DNA of 64,000 bases. Source: Bettongia penicillata ogilbyi. Taxonomy: Eukaryota > Chordata > Mammalia > Diprotodontia > Potoroidae. Below, in pieces: positions 1 through 11,197 of this stretch (the first letter of the stretch is position 1; each line of letters starts with the position of its first letter). The stretch is from contig JAJHZJ010000008.1 in the NCBI GenBank assembly GCA_023548195.1, positions 709,999-773,998 on the forward strand, read 5' to 3'. The position numbers were made by a program, and so were the translations under genes. The notes under the pieces were generated by a model. It ran no database searches and was not told where the DNA came from. It saw only the letters and a list, made by a program, of their open reading frames with translations.

Positions 1-973
1 TACCCAGCTTAAGCATACTTTTGAACCTGAAATTCTAAAACAGTATGAAGAATTCACAATGCCTACCATTACCAAAGAGGTGATTGTTAGGGGGCATAAT
101 GCAAATTTTAAATGAGATTTAGAGAAAGCAGAGACAACCATTTTGATTGTCCAAGTGAGTTCTGAATGGGATATTCCTTGCTGGCTTTTATCAGTGTTAT
201 TTTGTTAATGCATTAAATTATTCATAATGGATAGTAATAAATTTACAGCCTTTGATTTCCAACAAGGGTGCCTTTTTGTCTTTTGTAGGAAGTGGGGTTT
301 GAAGGTAACATTGATAAAGGAGAAAGGAATAAAATGGCCAGTTCACACCTCAGCAAGCCTCCTAACTAGGGCCAATAAATAGAGATTTATTATGTATCTT
401 TAAAATGCAATTACTGTATCTGGGATGACTCAAAGAAATGGTTTGCTAAAGTGAGGCAAAGCATGACTTAGCTTAAATTGTGTTTAACCTCATGAATACT
501 GGTCCAGCATCGTGAACAGTGCCCCCTGGAGGCTTACCAGCTAGTTCTCTTTTTCCTAACAGGAGCAAGCCATGAAATGGCACGCTGAGAAAATAAATTC
601 AACACCTGGGACACACAAATAAGCATTAATGATTCAGTTTCCCTTTCCTAACATGAAGCACTCAGGAATCTGGTGGCTCTGGGAGACTCAGAGCTGACCA
701 GGAAGCTAAGAGATAGTCACCAACCACATCTGACTCTTCCAATATTTCTCAAAACCATTAACTACAGAAATATTTTCCTGTGATGGCCATATGAGTCAGT
801 CTGTTACTGGTCAAATAGTGATTCTTGCTACTTATGCAGAGATAAAGACTACCGGTGGCCGTTTTGTCTTCTAGTAATTCACATATGGCATAATATTGGG
901 GGGCATTTTATTTTGCCCCATTTTAGGAGAAATCAGAAATTAGCAAAAAACACCTAAACTGAACACTCCCATA
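1..973. other. No gene or repeat recognised
   Basis: Mixed AT-rich sequence without a long open frame, a clear transposon match or a simple repeat. The only item picked out is a CTCF-like motif near 518-532, listed separately. Confidence 0.5.
518..532 (-). promoter_or_regulatory. CTCF-like motif (candidate)
   Basis: Read on the minus strand the site is CCTCCAGGGGGCACT. It matches the CTCF core CCASYAGRKGGCRS except at one position. It lies in sequence with no recognised repeat. A single motif match does not show occupancy; this is inference only. Confidence 0.3.
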
Positions 974-1026
974 ACACACACACACACACGCATGCACACA
1001 CACGCACACACACGCAAACACACACT
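974..1026. repeat. (CA)n microsatellite with CG interruptions
   Basis: Alternating CA/AC units with several ACG and GCATGC interruptions, which suggests an old, partly decayed dinucleotide array. Confidence 0.95.
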
Positions 1027-1515
1027 CCAAATGGAGGGCTATGTATGAAATGGTAAAGCTCTCTTTTTTAAGTATACAACAAATTCAGTATTACCTTTAA
1101 AACTGTTAGCTTGTTTGGGATTCCTATTCTATCCTTTCCATGTTCTTCTCTGAATAACTGAAAGATACTTCAGTGACCCTCTTTTCACTTTCCTCATTTA
1201 TTTTTGTTGCACTGTTCTTACCTCCTCTCTCCCTCCACAGTTCCCACCTATACTTGGGGGGAGGGGGAGAAGGATAACCTTTGTTTAAAAAAAAAGCATT
1301 GTTAAACAAAACAAACCCCTGTTTTACCTCTGTGCAGTAATTTTTATCTTATTTGGCATTTCGAGTCCATCACTTGCTTCAACACTGAGCCTTTAAAATT
1401 GTGTTTATAATTCCCAGGATCAGAGTTCTTAAGTTCAAAGTTGCCTTTCTTTGCAGAATAACTTCTCCCTCTCTCCCACCTCCTCTTGCTTTGTCCTTTC
1501 AAGTTGTTCATTCCA
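1027..1515. other. No gene or repeat recognised
   Basis: Contains short A-rich, T-rich and pyrimidine-rich runs but no recognised element. The minus-strand open frames here (about 60 codons) look like chance. Confidence 0.4.
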
Positions 1516-1597
1516 TCTCTAATTAGCTGTGCAACCTTGGACAAGTCATTTGCCCACCCTAACTCCTAATTGCCCTGTCTATAGAAATATGAGTTGT
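1516..1597 (+). mobile_element. MIR-like SINE fragment
   Basis: Carries the diverged MIR core order: TAGCTGTGCAACCTTGG, then a 'caagtcattt' block, then a tail like 'cctgtctatagaaatatgag' in place of the usual 'catctgtaaaatg'. It is short and degraded. Confidence 0.55.
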
Positions 1598-1619
1598 TTT
1601 GATATATTAATTAATTTAC

Positions 1620-2615
1620 TGGTTTTTCTTACTTTATTCCTTATCAATTCATACAAATCTTCCCAAGTTTCTTTGAAACCATGCCTTTAGGTATTTCTTA
1701 CATGCAATATTTAATTATATTTATATACTATAATTTATTCAACTATTCTGCAATTGAGGGAGAGACTCCCCATACCTTCCAGTTATTTGCTGTACCAAAG
1801 AAAACTATCATAAATATATTTGTTCATATGAGTTCCTTCATCTTTCTTGATATCTTTGGAATATCTGCCTATAATGGTAGGGCTAGATTAAAAAGTATGC
1901 AGTTTAGTAACTTTCAGGACATAATTCCAAATTTCTTTTCAGAAGTTAAACCAATTCACAGTTCCAGTCATGAGCTTCCCATTGGACTCATTCTCTCCAA
2001 TAACTGTCCTTTTCCTTTGTTACTTTTGCAAATCTGATGGCTGTGTGTCAGAGTGTCTTTAAATTGTGGTTAATTATTGGTGATTTAAAATGTTTTCCTC
2101 TTATTCTTGTTACTTGAATATCTTCCTTGGAGCACTGTCTTCATATTCTTTGAGCATTTATCTATTGAGGAATGGCACTTGTTCGTCTATGTGTGAATCC
2201 ATTCCTTATATATCTTGGATATGAGACCTTTATCAGAGATTTCCCAAAGTTGTTTTCTTAATTCAGTGGTCTCCTCATTTTAATTGGACTGGATTTATTT
2301 ATGCAAAAACTACTAAATTTTATATAACCAGAATGGTTCATCTTGTCTTCTGTGATCACAATCTCTTCCTCTCAATAGATTCAAATGATATTTTCTTCTT
2401 TGATCCTTTATTTTGTTCACAATGTAATCTTTTTATATTTAAAACATGTATCCATTTGATGCTTCTCTTGGCATATAATATGAGGTGTTGGTCTAACCAT
2501 AACTTCTTCCAGACTGTCTTACAATTTTCTGAGCAATTTCTTTCAAATAATGAAATCCTATGCCAGGATTAATTAAACTCCAGATCATTGTGTCTTATAT
2601 TTTACCCGTACCGCA
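1620..2615 (-). mobile_element. L1 LINE fragment, antisense ORF2/3' part
   Basis: The plus strand shows the antisense of mammalian L1 ORF2: a 'gagacctttatcagaga' block, then 'gcaaaaactactaaattttatataa', then 'atgaggtgttggtcta'. The first block aligns with a second L1 copy in this window near 52505. The frame is destroyed. The copy resumes at 3150 after foreign sequence, so the two pieces are probably one insertion. Subfamily not determined. Confidence 0.75.
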
Positions 2616-3149
2616 GCGATGTCCTATGCCCTTTGGTAGTTAAAGAGATCTTTTCTCAATCCTATTCACTCAGGCTTCTAGTGATTGGATTGAGTCTTCC
2701 AATTTTAGGAAGTAAAAGGACTCTAGTGTTGCATCAGATTCGTGCTTTTGTAAAGGAATATGTGCTTCAAATGTACAGGAAGAACAAACATTTCTTCCCA
2801 GCACTGGAGAGGCCCCTTATGCCACCTTCTTTCTAGGGAAGACTAGGGGATTAAGTTCATAGTTTAACTGAGTTCCTATATAGCATTGGAACCATGGTGC
2901 CATGCAGTACTTGCTGTGAATGAATACTTTTCACCCCTAGACCCTATAGCAAGAGAGCTGGACTATGCTTCCATTATATAATTTTAAAGACTCAGCCAGT
3001 TCCAGCTATAGAGCCAAAGGAAAGAAATTAATCCCCATCATAGAATAGGTCAAGGCAGAATGCTGATGCATGTACCAGCTCTCTTGTCTCACTGATACTG
3101 GTCTCTAGCACATCCTGTGTTAGTGTCTCCATTTTAGGTGGTCGAGATA
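2616..3149. other. Unclassified sequence splitting an L1 copy
   Basis: About 530 bp with no similarity to L1, lying between L1 blocks that are nearly contiguous in the consensus order. Edges are approximate. No terminal repeat, target duplication or A-tail was seen. It could be an insertion of an unknown element or a rearranged segment. Confidence 0.35.
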
Positions 3150-3610
3150 TGTTCCATTAATTTGCTTCTGTACTTTATTTACCTAATCTCTTACATTTTA
3201 TAAACCAGTGCCAAAAGAGTTTTAATGATTGATGCTTTTTACTATAGTTTGAAATATAACACTACTCAGTCCCCTTTAGCCACATTTTAAAAAATTATTT
3301 CTCTGGAGATTCTTGACATTTTGTTGCTCCAGATAAATTCATATTTTTTTCAAGCTCTGTAAGCTAGTCCTTTGGTGATTTGATTGGTGTGGTACTGAAT
3401 AAGAAAAGTAATTTATACAGCATTGTCATTTGTATTATATTGGCCTACCCATAGGCAATTAATATTTCTCTAATTATTTACATCTGTATTTCTATAAATG
3501 AAGTATTTTAGTTATATTCATATATATTCTATGTCTTAGTAGATAGCCCCCTAAATATTTCATATATTTTATACAAGGACTTTTTAGAAAGACATGCTTT
3601 ACCATTTTTG
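3150..3610 (-). mobile_element. L1 LINE fragment, continuation
   Basis: Continues the antisense L1 ORF2 order: 'ccagtgccaaaagagttttaatgattg', then 'tttgattggtgtggtactgaataag', then 'attatattggcctacccata'. This matches the segment expected upstream in ORF2 of the copy ending at 2615. No intact frame. Confidence 0.75.
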
Positions 3611-3814
3611 GTCACTATATTCTGTACATAGAGATAGGGAATGGACTTGGGATTTCCCTGGTGTATAGAGAACCCTTGTGCAAATTACTTCTGTCATGCA
3701 GATTTTGGAGATTAGTACCTGCTCTGCTATTTATAATCTGATTATATTAGAATCTGATCTTGAACCAAGGACATCACGGTGCAGAGATGATGTTCTATCC
3801 TGTCTCTGAACCTT

Positions 3815-3905
3815 TGCTCACATTGCCTCATTTAAGTCCAATTCACTTGCTAGTTAAGTCATCACCTTCCTCATGTCACTGATCCTCTTGGAGAAGGAAT
3901 GATAA
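3815..3905 (+). mobile_element. RTE-type SINE tail fragment
   Basis: The order 'cacattgcctcatttaagtc', 'caattcacttgctagttaag', 'catgtcactgatcctcttgg' matches a marsupial SINE tail seen again at 27400-27505. The sequence between 3611 and 3815 may be its diverged head but could not be assigned. Confidence 0.55.
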
Positions 3906-4071
3906 AACAATTAGCCTGGCTACAGTGTCTTCCTCATTCTGTTTCTCTTCTCGAAATATTGCCCATTCATGAAGAACCAGATCAATTCTGCCTCCTTCAG
4001 GGAACCCCCCCCTTCTCTTTTCTGTGAACTTCCATTGCACTGATAATGTTTCTACAATTCACTTGGTATTT

Positions 4072-4275
4072 AGGCAATGTGGTGCATTGTGGGGATAAAG
4101 CTGGGTTTAGAGTCAAACAATGAAGCTTCAAATACCAGCTTTACCATTTATTGCCTGTGTTACCTTGGGCAAATCATATACCCTCTCTGGATCTCAGTTC
4201 ACTCATTGTAAGTTGAAGGATTTGGACTAGATTTTTTAAGGTCCCTTCCAGCCCTAAACCTATGCTATATTATTT
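4072..4275 (+). mobile_element. MIR-type SINE
   Basis: A near-complete MIR-type order: tRNA-like head (ggtgcattgtgggga), 'gttaccttgggcaaatcat', 'ctcagttcactcattg', and the tail 'ggactagattttttaaggtc' followed by 'cttccagccctaaa'. Diverged, with no visible target duplication. Confidence 0.75.
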
Positions 4276-4311
4276 AAGAGAGATTTCTTACTTAGCTATT
4301 AGTTTCCCAGC

Positions 4312-4532
4312 AAGTCAGCATAATATAGTGGAAGCTGGAGACAGAGGACCTACATACAGATCCTAATTCTTATTCCTTGATATCTGTGAGAAATTGAGTA
4401 AATCATTTAACCTTTTGGGTCTCAGTCTTCTCATCTTTGAAACAGCATGGTTGATTTCCAAGGATCTTCATGATTTTAAAGCTTACAGCTAGATGAGCTA
4501 ATATGTCTTTTCTAGCTCTAAAATTCTATAAT
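4312..4532 (+). mobile_element. MIR-type SINE
   Basis: A second MIR-type copy in the same orientation as the one ending at 4275: 'agcataatatagtggaag' head, 'ttgagtaaatcatttaacc', 'ggtctcagtcttctcatc', and a tail of the 'tctttctagctctaaa' kind. More degraded than its neighbour. Confidence 0.65.
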
Positions 4533-4938
4533 TTATTTTTTTGTTAGTTATTATTATTCCATAGTGAAGTTGAGTAAACCTGCCCCAGACCTGGAACTGA
4601 AGTTGGTTGCTCTGGCCATTTAGAACAAACCTGTTTCTACATCTCTTTGGGATCTTACACTCTTCTAGCATTCTTTATTCTTTGAAGGAAGTTTGTTGTT
4701 TGATAGCAGATAGTAGAAATTCCTTTGACACAGGTGCATAATGATCCAACTGATCTTTTGTTCCCCTTTCTTTGACATTTTGCTTTTCATTTATTCTTTC
4801 TCACATTTAATTTCCATCCCACTGGTTTCTTTCTTCATTTAACAATCTTTTCACTTTTTGTATGTATATGAATTAATGCTATTGGACAGGTAAGACCCTG
4901 AAAGGTTGAGAGGAAGTTTTAATACTATTGGTGATATA
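4533..4938. other. No gene or repeat recognised
   Basis: T-rich sequence without a recognised element; ends at the head of the SINE beginning at 4939. Confidence 0.4.
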
Positions 4939-5205
4939 TAGGGGCAGCTAGGTGGCACAGTGGATAGAGTGCCTGACCTGGAGTCAGAAGGACACTTCTT
5001 AGTGAGTTCAAATCTGACTCCAGACACATATTAACTGTGTGACCCTGGGCAGGCCACTTAACCCTGTTTACCTCAGTTTCCTTCTCTATAAAATAAGATG
5101 GAGAAGGAAATGGCAAATCATTCCAGTATCTTTGCCAAGAAAATCTCGTATGGAATCACAAAGAGTCAGATACTGCAGATGATAACTCAAAAACAACAGC
5201 AATAG
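4939..5205 (+). mobile_element. WSINE-type tRNA-derived SINE
   Basis: Full-length member: head GGGGCAGCTAGGTGGCACAG, 'ctgtgtgaccctgggcag', 'cctcagtttccttctctata', then the 3' block 'gagaaggaaatggcaaatca' and 'ctttgccaagaaaatc', ending in 'agagtcagatactgc'. This combination is typical of Australian marsupials. No clear target duplication. Confidence 0.9.
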
Positions 5206-5514
5206 TATGGTGAATTTGTTGTAGTAGCCCACATAAAAGGAACAATGTGTTAAAGACACTAAATATGTTTATTTTCCCTTGACTTGTATAGCTGATGAAG
5301 TTTTTTTGAGGCTCATGAGGACTTGGAAATGATGTCCAACCCTCTTATTTTACAAACAGTGGAAGAAGTTCAGAGAGATGAATAAAATTGGCTATGCCAC
5401 CTCTCATTGGTACTAATATTTTAATGTATTTATTATTTGATTGAGAAATCTATGCAAGTGGAACACAACCCAATTTTATTTACAATTCAAAGGTAGCATC
5501 CTCACTCCACTCCT
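5206..5514. other. No clear feature; possible MIR relic
   Basis: A block near 5346-5385 (tattttacaaacagtggaag) resembles antisense MIR, but it is too short and diverged to call. Confidence 0.35.
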
Positions 5515-5790
5515 AGAGTGTTGTTGTGTTGTATTTGTCCTTCATTCTAGAGGAGGACCATGATATCAAGATGATGACATGACTTGGAGTTGACTTTGAC
5601 TTGAGGGAGGGAGGGCTGTGCAGGTCACCAGCCTCACTTCCAGTGACCTGATATTCATCCAGACAGCTGGAGATGGCCCAGCATGCAATGTGACACCCTG
5701 GCCATTTTAGGTTAAGGTTTTTTCAGGTTCTCATTTTGAGTAAGGTAATGCCCAGTCAATGAATAGGCTTCTTTAAGTAGTTACTCAAGA
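5515..5790 (-). mobile_element. RTE-tailed SINE, antisense
   Basis: The plus strand carries 'gatgatgacatgacttgg', 'gtgcaggtcaccagcctcac' and 'tgatattcatccagacagct'. These are the reverse complement of the tail at 13990-14165. Related antisense copies lie at 6038 and 41525. Confidence 0.75.
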
Positions 5791-5934
5791 GATGGCCCCT
5801 TTAATTAAAAAAAAAATCAAACTGGGAAGGGAAGACCCTCAGGGTTCCTGGGTAAAAGAGAAATATTACTATTTAGTATTTAAATAGCATTTACAATTTA
5901 GATATTTAAAGTATGTTTCTCATATTCATCTCTG

Positions 5935-6037
5935 TAACTATTTTCCCCCTTCTAGATGGTAAGCTCCTTGAGGTCAGGAATCATGCCTTATCTTGGCTAA
6001 ATGTTGTGTCTCCTTTAGTACACACAGCTCTGTATAT
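5935..6037 (+). mobile_element. L2 LINE 3' fragment
   Basis: Shows the L2 3'-UTR signature 'tctagatggtaagctccttg' followed by 'aggtcaggaatcatgcctta'. It is cut by the RTE-tailed SINE starting at 6038. Confidence 0.65.
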
Positions 6038-6200
6038 AGTTGTTGTGTTCGTCCTCCATTTTTGAAGAAGACCATGACATCAGAGAAATGATGACATGAC
6101 TTGCACTTGACTTTGATTTGAGTGAAGGAGGGCTGTGCAGGTCACCAGCCTCACTTCTCCTCCAGAGCCATCTGGGTCCAACATGCTTTGTAAATGCTAT
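6038..6200 (-). mobile_element. RTE-tailed SINE, antisense
   Basis: Begins 'tagttgttgtgttcgtcctc' and runs through 'gatgacatgacttgcacttg' to 'acttctcctccagagccatc'. Truncated at its head compared with the copy at 41525-41810. Interrupts or abuts an L2 end. Confidence 0.8.
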
Positions 6201-6324
6201 ATTTTGTGATCACACTTCATTTGTCCTCAGTAGGAAACCTTGAGTTACAGGGTTTGATAATGATCATAGATATTTTCCATCAGTTTATGGAAATAAATAT
6301 GATAAAGCAAAATGAAATCATTCA

Positions 6325-6475
6325 CATCCCCACCTTCTAAATTGTTAACTCCTTGATAGAAGGGAGTTTCCCTCATACTTCTTTATATTCTCCCTTAACT
6401 CCTTCCACTGTGTCTTGCATATAGCAATGATCCAGTAAGTATTTTTTAATTGATTGATTCAATAGGGATGAATTT
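6325..6475 (+). mobile_element. L2 LINE 3' end
   Basis: The L2 tail order is present: 'aattgttaactccttgatag', 'actgtgtcttgcatatag', 'atccagtaagtattttttaa', then 'ttgattgattc'. Typical 3' terminal fragment. Confidence 0.7.
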
Positions 6476-6724
6476 TGCTTTCAGATTTTATTACTATCTC
6501 AGTCTTTTGCTTAACAGCCTCTCAACTGTCCATCAGCAGAGAATACAACTTTCTTTTTTCACTTACATTGATCCTGGAGTAAAAATTCTGAACCATGATC
6601 TGAATTCAGTTTTTTGGCAGTAGAAAAGCATGAGAAGAAAAGAGGAAGGAAGGTTTAGAAATACCGGTGGGTTTGGGTCATTCAGCACAATTCTGATATA
6701 TTTAGCTTCTTTTTTTTCACAAGG
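6476..6724. other. No gene or repeat recognised
   Basis: Mixed sequence with a purine-rich stretch at about 6625-6660; nothing assigned. Confidence 0.4.
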
Positions 6725-7245
6725 CAATATTCATAGTTAATAGAAAGGTGGCCTTGGAGTCAGGTGGACCTAAGTACAAATCCAGCTGTTAACATGCACT
6801 GTCTGTGTGACCCTAGGTAAGTCATTTAATCTCTCAGTGCTCTGGGTTAGGGCTTCTTAAACTTTTTTCCAGTCATGACCTCATTTTTGCATTTCAGCAG
6901 CATTTGTTGGCATTGAGTGGCATAACATCATGCACAGTGTGAAGTGGGCATGCTTTGTGTTCAGAACCAAGGCTGCAGTGAAGTTGCACAATGCAACACA
7001 GGCAAGCACTGCCAGAAGTACCTCAGATTAGTTACGCATTTGCTTTTTAATTAATTTTTGGTCTTTGCACTTTCAAAAACCTTTTACTGTTACCAAATTT
7101 TGGGGGTCTTGACCCATAATTTAAGAAGTACTACTCTAGGCATCTTCTTAAGATGACAAAGTACAGAGAGTGCTCACCTGCATTAAAGTGAGTTTCCTTA
7201 TCTGGGAGTTCCCTGTACCAAATAACTCATGAGGCTAATCTCTAC
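6725..7245 (+). mobile_element. tRNA-type SINE interrupted by a hAT element
   Basis: Left part 6725-6847 carries 'ggccttggagtcaggtgg' and 'ctgtctgtgtgaccctag'. The right part after 7133 carries 'cacctgcattaaagtgag' and 'tctgggagttccctgtac', the usual 3' part of the same SINE (compare 12155-12362 and 21545-21715). The middle is a hAT transposon, so the SINE is the older insertion. Confidence 0.7.
6848..7133 (+). mobile_element. Non-autonomous hAT-like transposon
   Basis: About 286 bp with imperfect terminal inverted repeats: AGGGCTTCTTAAACTTTTTC at the left, and a right end whose reverse complement contains TACTTCTTAAATTATGGGTC. It is flanked by CTCTGGGT and CTCTAGGC, a 6-of-8 match consistent with a decayed 8-bp target duplication. 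A second copy lies in reverse orientation at 46237-46510. No transposase. Class assigned from end sequence and duplication length. Confidence 0.78.
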
Positions 7246-7379
7246 TATTCTCATACTTTCATAGAAATAACTAGAGGAGCTCTCTATGTCCACACATGTG
7301 TTTTTGAATGTCCAGAAGAATATGTAGGCTAAAGGACTGCTGAAACTGATGATTTCTTCAGAAAAGGCAATCTCAGTAT

Positions 7380-8320
7380 GAACAGGCAGTTTTCAGGGGA
7401 AGAAATTAAAGCTATCTATAGTCGTATGAAGAGTCCTCTAAATCACTATTGATTAGAGAGATGCAAATCAAAATAACTCTGAGGTAACACATTACACGTA
7501 TCAGAGTGGCTAACATGACAAAACAGGAAAATGATAAATGTTGGAGAAGATGTGGGAGAATTGGAACACTAATTCATTGTTGGTGGAGCTGTGAGTTGAT
7601 CCAACTGTTCTGGAGAGCAATTTGGAACTGTGCCCAAAGGGTTATAAAAATGTATGTACCCTTTGACCCAGCAATACACTTCTAGGGTTGTATCCCAAAG
7701 AGATCGTAAAAATGGGAAAAGAATCAACATGTACAAAATTATTTATAACAGCTCTTTTTTGTGTTGGCCAAGAACTGGAAATTGAGGGGATAGCCGTCAA
7801 GTGGGGAATGACTGAATAAGTTGTGACTGTAATGGAATACTATCATGCTGTAAGAAATGACAAACAGGAGGACTTCAGAAAAACCTGGAAAGACTTATAT
7901 GAACTGATGTTGAGTCAAATGAGCACATCCAGGAGAACATTATACATAGTAACAGCCACAGTGTGCAAGGACTGTTTTTGATTGACTTAGCCCTTAACAG
8001 CATTGCAAGGATATAAAATATTTCCAAAGGATTAATGATGCAAAATGCCATCCACATCCAGAGAAAGAACTATGGAGCTGGAACACAGAATTAAGCAGAC
8101 TGTTTTCTTTGTTATGTTTTTTTTCTCATGGTTTCTCCCATTCATTTTAATTCTTCTATGAAACATGATTAATGGGAAATTTGTGTTTAATAGGAGTGCA
8201 TCTGTAGAACCCATATAAGATTGCATGCTGTCTTGGGGAAGGAGGGGGAGAAAATTTGGAGCTTATGGAAGTGATTGTTGAAAACTGAAACCAAATAAAT
8301 AAATTTTGGGGGGAAAGGGG
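7380..8320 (+). mobile_element. 5'-truncated L1 LINE, 3' end
   Basis: Sense L1: end of ORF2 ('gttggagaagatgtgggaga', 'cctttgacccagcaataca', 'cttctagggttgtatcccaa'), then 3' UTR ('ccacatccagagaaagaact'), ending in 'aaccaaataaataaatttt'. Several frame breaks; ORF2 covers only its C-terminal end. Moderately diverged. The open frames on the opposite strand here are shadows. Confidence 0.92.
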
Positions 8321-10129
8321 CAGTCTCATTTGCTAATATCTACAATAGGAAAATGGAAGAAAAGTGGAAAGATTAACTGTGCTGAAATGTGGCCTGTCCG
8401 TTCTAGCTCCTGGAGCACTTCATAGCAATTGAGAAACCAAGATTTTTAGTGTCTTGTTTTCCCTTCAGTGTAATGAGATCCTTAGTGGTAAATTTCCAAA
8501 GTTACTTTGCCAAAACTTAGTCTCTTGATTCCCACTAAAACTAATGGTTGTTCCATAGTCTTTAAATATTTAATATGAAATCTGTTCTGATAAAACCCGA
8601 TCTTATCCTTCATCTGGACTGTGGCTTGTTTAAAATCCTTTAATACCTTCTCAAGACGACACGAGAATATGTCATAATCATACATGTGTAGGTATAGTCT
8701 TGGACCATTCACTGGGGCATGGAAAGATAATAAAGCTATAAAAAAGGGGAAGAGATAGTACAAACATATTTGTAGTATCTTTGTTTGAATTCTCCAAATA
8801 TTCACACAATATAAAAGCATCTTGACACTAAGACACAAAACAAGAAAATTAATGAATAGTCACCAATAGTACAAATAAATCCCCTAAACTCACAAACTGG
8901 AAAATGTCAAGATTACTTACTTACTACTTTTTGATATTTCAAAAGATTCAAGATTTCATTGGCATGGATATCTATTTTGATTCTCTCCCATAAATCACAG
9001 AATTCAAAGTCACTTGATTATTGGGAATAAATGGAAATTTTTGCTTTGATAATTTTTTAGGAAAAGAATATTCCAGTTAATTATTTTCTCCATAGAGATG
9101 ACTATTGAAGGGAGAGGTGGCTAATTAATTGTTATTCCTTTGTGTATCTTAAATAGACTAAAGATAGATGTCATGGGAACTGGAGAGACTGAGAACCTGG
9201 AAAGAAAGGGTGATCAAAGAGGGTCTTTCAGAAGAAGACTGAGAGCAAAATAGTCTGTTTACTGGGAAGCAAAGGAGTGAGCTGCAGGTCTATGGATGAC
9301 AGCAACAAGGGTCTAAAAAAGATGATGTTAATTTTAAAGGAAGAAAAGCCATCACTAAATGATGGTGGCAGGGGGAGTGTCTGCAAATAGCAGTAAGGAA
9401 CAAATAGTATCCCAAGAGCTCCTTGTGGTCCTAAGATTCAGGGAATATGAAAGAAGTAACAGCCAGACTTAAAAATTAATGTCAAGAAATATGGCATCTG
9501 CAAGAGAAAGCTAGTTTTCACTGACTAAAAGTAGAAGGAAATAATTTGAAAAGTGATGATGAAGGGGAGTGATCTAAGATATAGGAGAGAGTCAGAAGGC
9601 AGTAGAAAAGGTGATTAGAGGGTAGGGAGCATAAGGATTGTGCCGAATAAGGATGAGGGCAGAGCTTAATAAGAAAATTTGTGCCCTAGCCAACAAGCCA
9701 GGAACTAGTTAAGAGGGGACAATAGGATATATGTGCATGGTTAAGAGACAAAGAGAAGTTATTTCTGGAGGATACTCTAGAAATGTGTTTCAGGAGGGTT
9801 GAGGGGGTGGTGATGGGAAAAAGTTGAAAAGGAATTTACCTTATCATTTCTGTAGCTTCTTATTTTGACTGGTTTGGCTAATGAAATGCTAAGCTGAATT
9901 GTTTCCATTGTACATTCTCTCCAACCCTCTCCACAGACTGCTTGACAACTTCTATGTGAAATTTCTTACGCTTTGCTTCCCATTACTCTTCTCTACTCTC
10001 CAGTTTAGTTTCTGGAAGCAGGGACAGTGATCTAATTATTTCTACTACTGTTCTTGTGTAGGTTATGTCAATCTACTCCATTTGACCCCAAACACCTCCC
10101 TCCAATTTTTAGGACTGAAGTATCCCTAA
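8321..10129. other. No known element; one odd open frame on the minus strand
   Basis: Largely purine-rich sequence from 9150 to 9830 with no recognised repeat. On the minus strand a frame stays open from about 8838 to 8482. Its downstream 76 codons follow a splice-acceptor-like stretch (pyrimidines then CCCCAG near 8715) and end in TAA. I do not recognise the product, and the length is compatible with chance. Confidence 0.35.
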
Positions 10130-10235
10130 CTATGTTTCTCCAATTAGAATGCAAACTTCTTGAAGGCAGAGTCTGTCTTTTCTTTTGGATCATCAGCAAA
10201 GTATTTGGTATGTAGTAAGTGCTTAATAATGGCTT
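10130..10235 (+). mobile_element. L2 LINE 3' end
   Basis: Shows 'agaatgcaaacttcttgaag', 'gcagagtctgtcttttc' and the terminal 'atgtagtaagtgcttaataa'. Confidence 0.78.
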
Positions 10236-10362
10236 TATCATTAATTCATATTCATTCCTTCCCACTGGAGTAGGATTGTAAGTATTATCGTCACCCTCTA
10301 GATTTTGCACACGAGAACAACACACCATCCTCTTGTCCATGTTGTAGCTGAGGATGAGATTG

Positions 10363-10454
10363 TGAGGAGGAAATGGGAAAGGGTGCTTCGTTGTGTTTTT
10401 TGGCTTAGGATGATGAGGAGGAAATGGGAAAGGGTGCTTCGTTGTGTTTTTTGG
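10363..10454. repeat. Local tandem duplication, 51-bp period
   Basis: A 41-bp stretch (10363-10403) recurs without mismatch at 10414-10454, spacing 51 bp. Lack of divergence suggests a recent slippage or replication event. Open frames on both strands here repeat the same peptide and are not evidence of coding. Confidence 0.95.
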
Positions 10455-10654
10455 ATTATGATGAAGGCAGTTCCAAATCATAAAGGTGAGAGGAAAAGAA
10501 GGTTGGAAAATGCACAGCCAATGTCAAATATATGGAAGGTATGTCAATTTCATCATTTCAATTTCAATGGTCTACAAGGCTATCCTCAATTTGACTGCAT
10601 GTCTCCTTAGTTGATTATAGTGGGAGAGGTCATTGTGTATTATTATCATAAACT

Positions 10655-10800
10655 TTGACAAATATTTATTGATCACTAACTTGGCCAAAGGCACTGTGTT
10701 CAGTTCCAGGGAGACAGGGGGAGATGAAAGACAATGTCCAGTCCTCAAAGAATCTACTGTTTGTAGGAAGAGGGTGGAGGGAGAAAGACAGAATGAGAGG
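10655..10800 (-). mobile_element. L2 LINE 3' fragment, antisense
   Basis: The plus strand reads 'caaatatttattgatcacta', 'aaggcactgtgttcag' and 'gtccagtcctcaaagaatct'. This is the reverse complement of the L2 3' end. Confidence 0.65.
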
Positions 10801-11197
10801 AATAGTAGCCAATGTATAGCACCTTGGACACATACTATGCTGAATGTGGAGATCCTACCTGGTATAGGTCACCAACTCAAGTGCTATGAGTGCGGTATAC
10901 CTGGTGGTGAGTCAAGTCTTGGAATGGTCCATGAACGTCATGGGTATCCTTCAGCTAAAAATAACCCACTGATTACTAGATAAGGACTGGCTGCCTATTC
11001 TTTCAGATCAGGGCACCATGCAAAGATATGGTTTCCTCATGATAGTATTGACATCATTTGCTATTGATGTTGTTTTACATGATGTAGCTCAACAATGCAA
11101 ACTATTTTATTTTGTGACCAGTTGATGTAACTCAGAAATAAAGAAAGCAAAATGCTTGGAGAAATAAGGTAGGCAAAGGGTATAATCTGTATTTTTT
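10801..11197. other. No gene or repeat recognised
   Basis: Unique-looking sequence leading into the first copy of the 290-bp duplication. Confidence 0.4.

Noticed and set aside
4939..4965. tRNA gene
   Set aside because: The tRNA-like heads of this and other SINEs have degraded promoter boxes and lead into SINE bodies, so they are not functional tRNA genes.
7875..8226. Two minus-strand frames around 60 codons
   Set aside because: They are antisense to the L1 3' end at 7380-8320.
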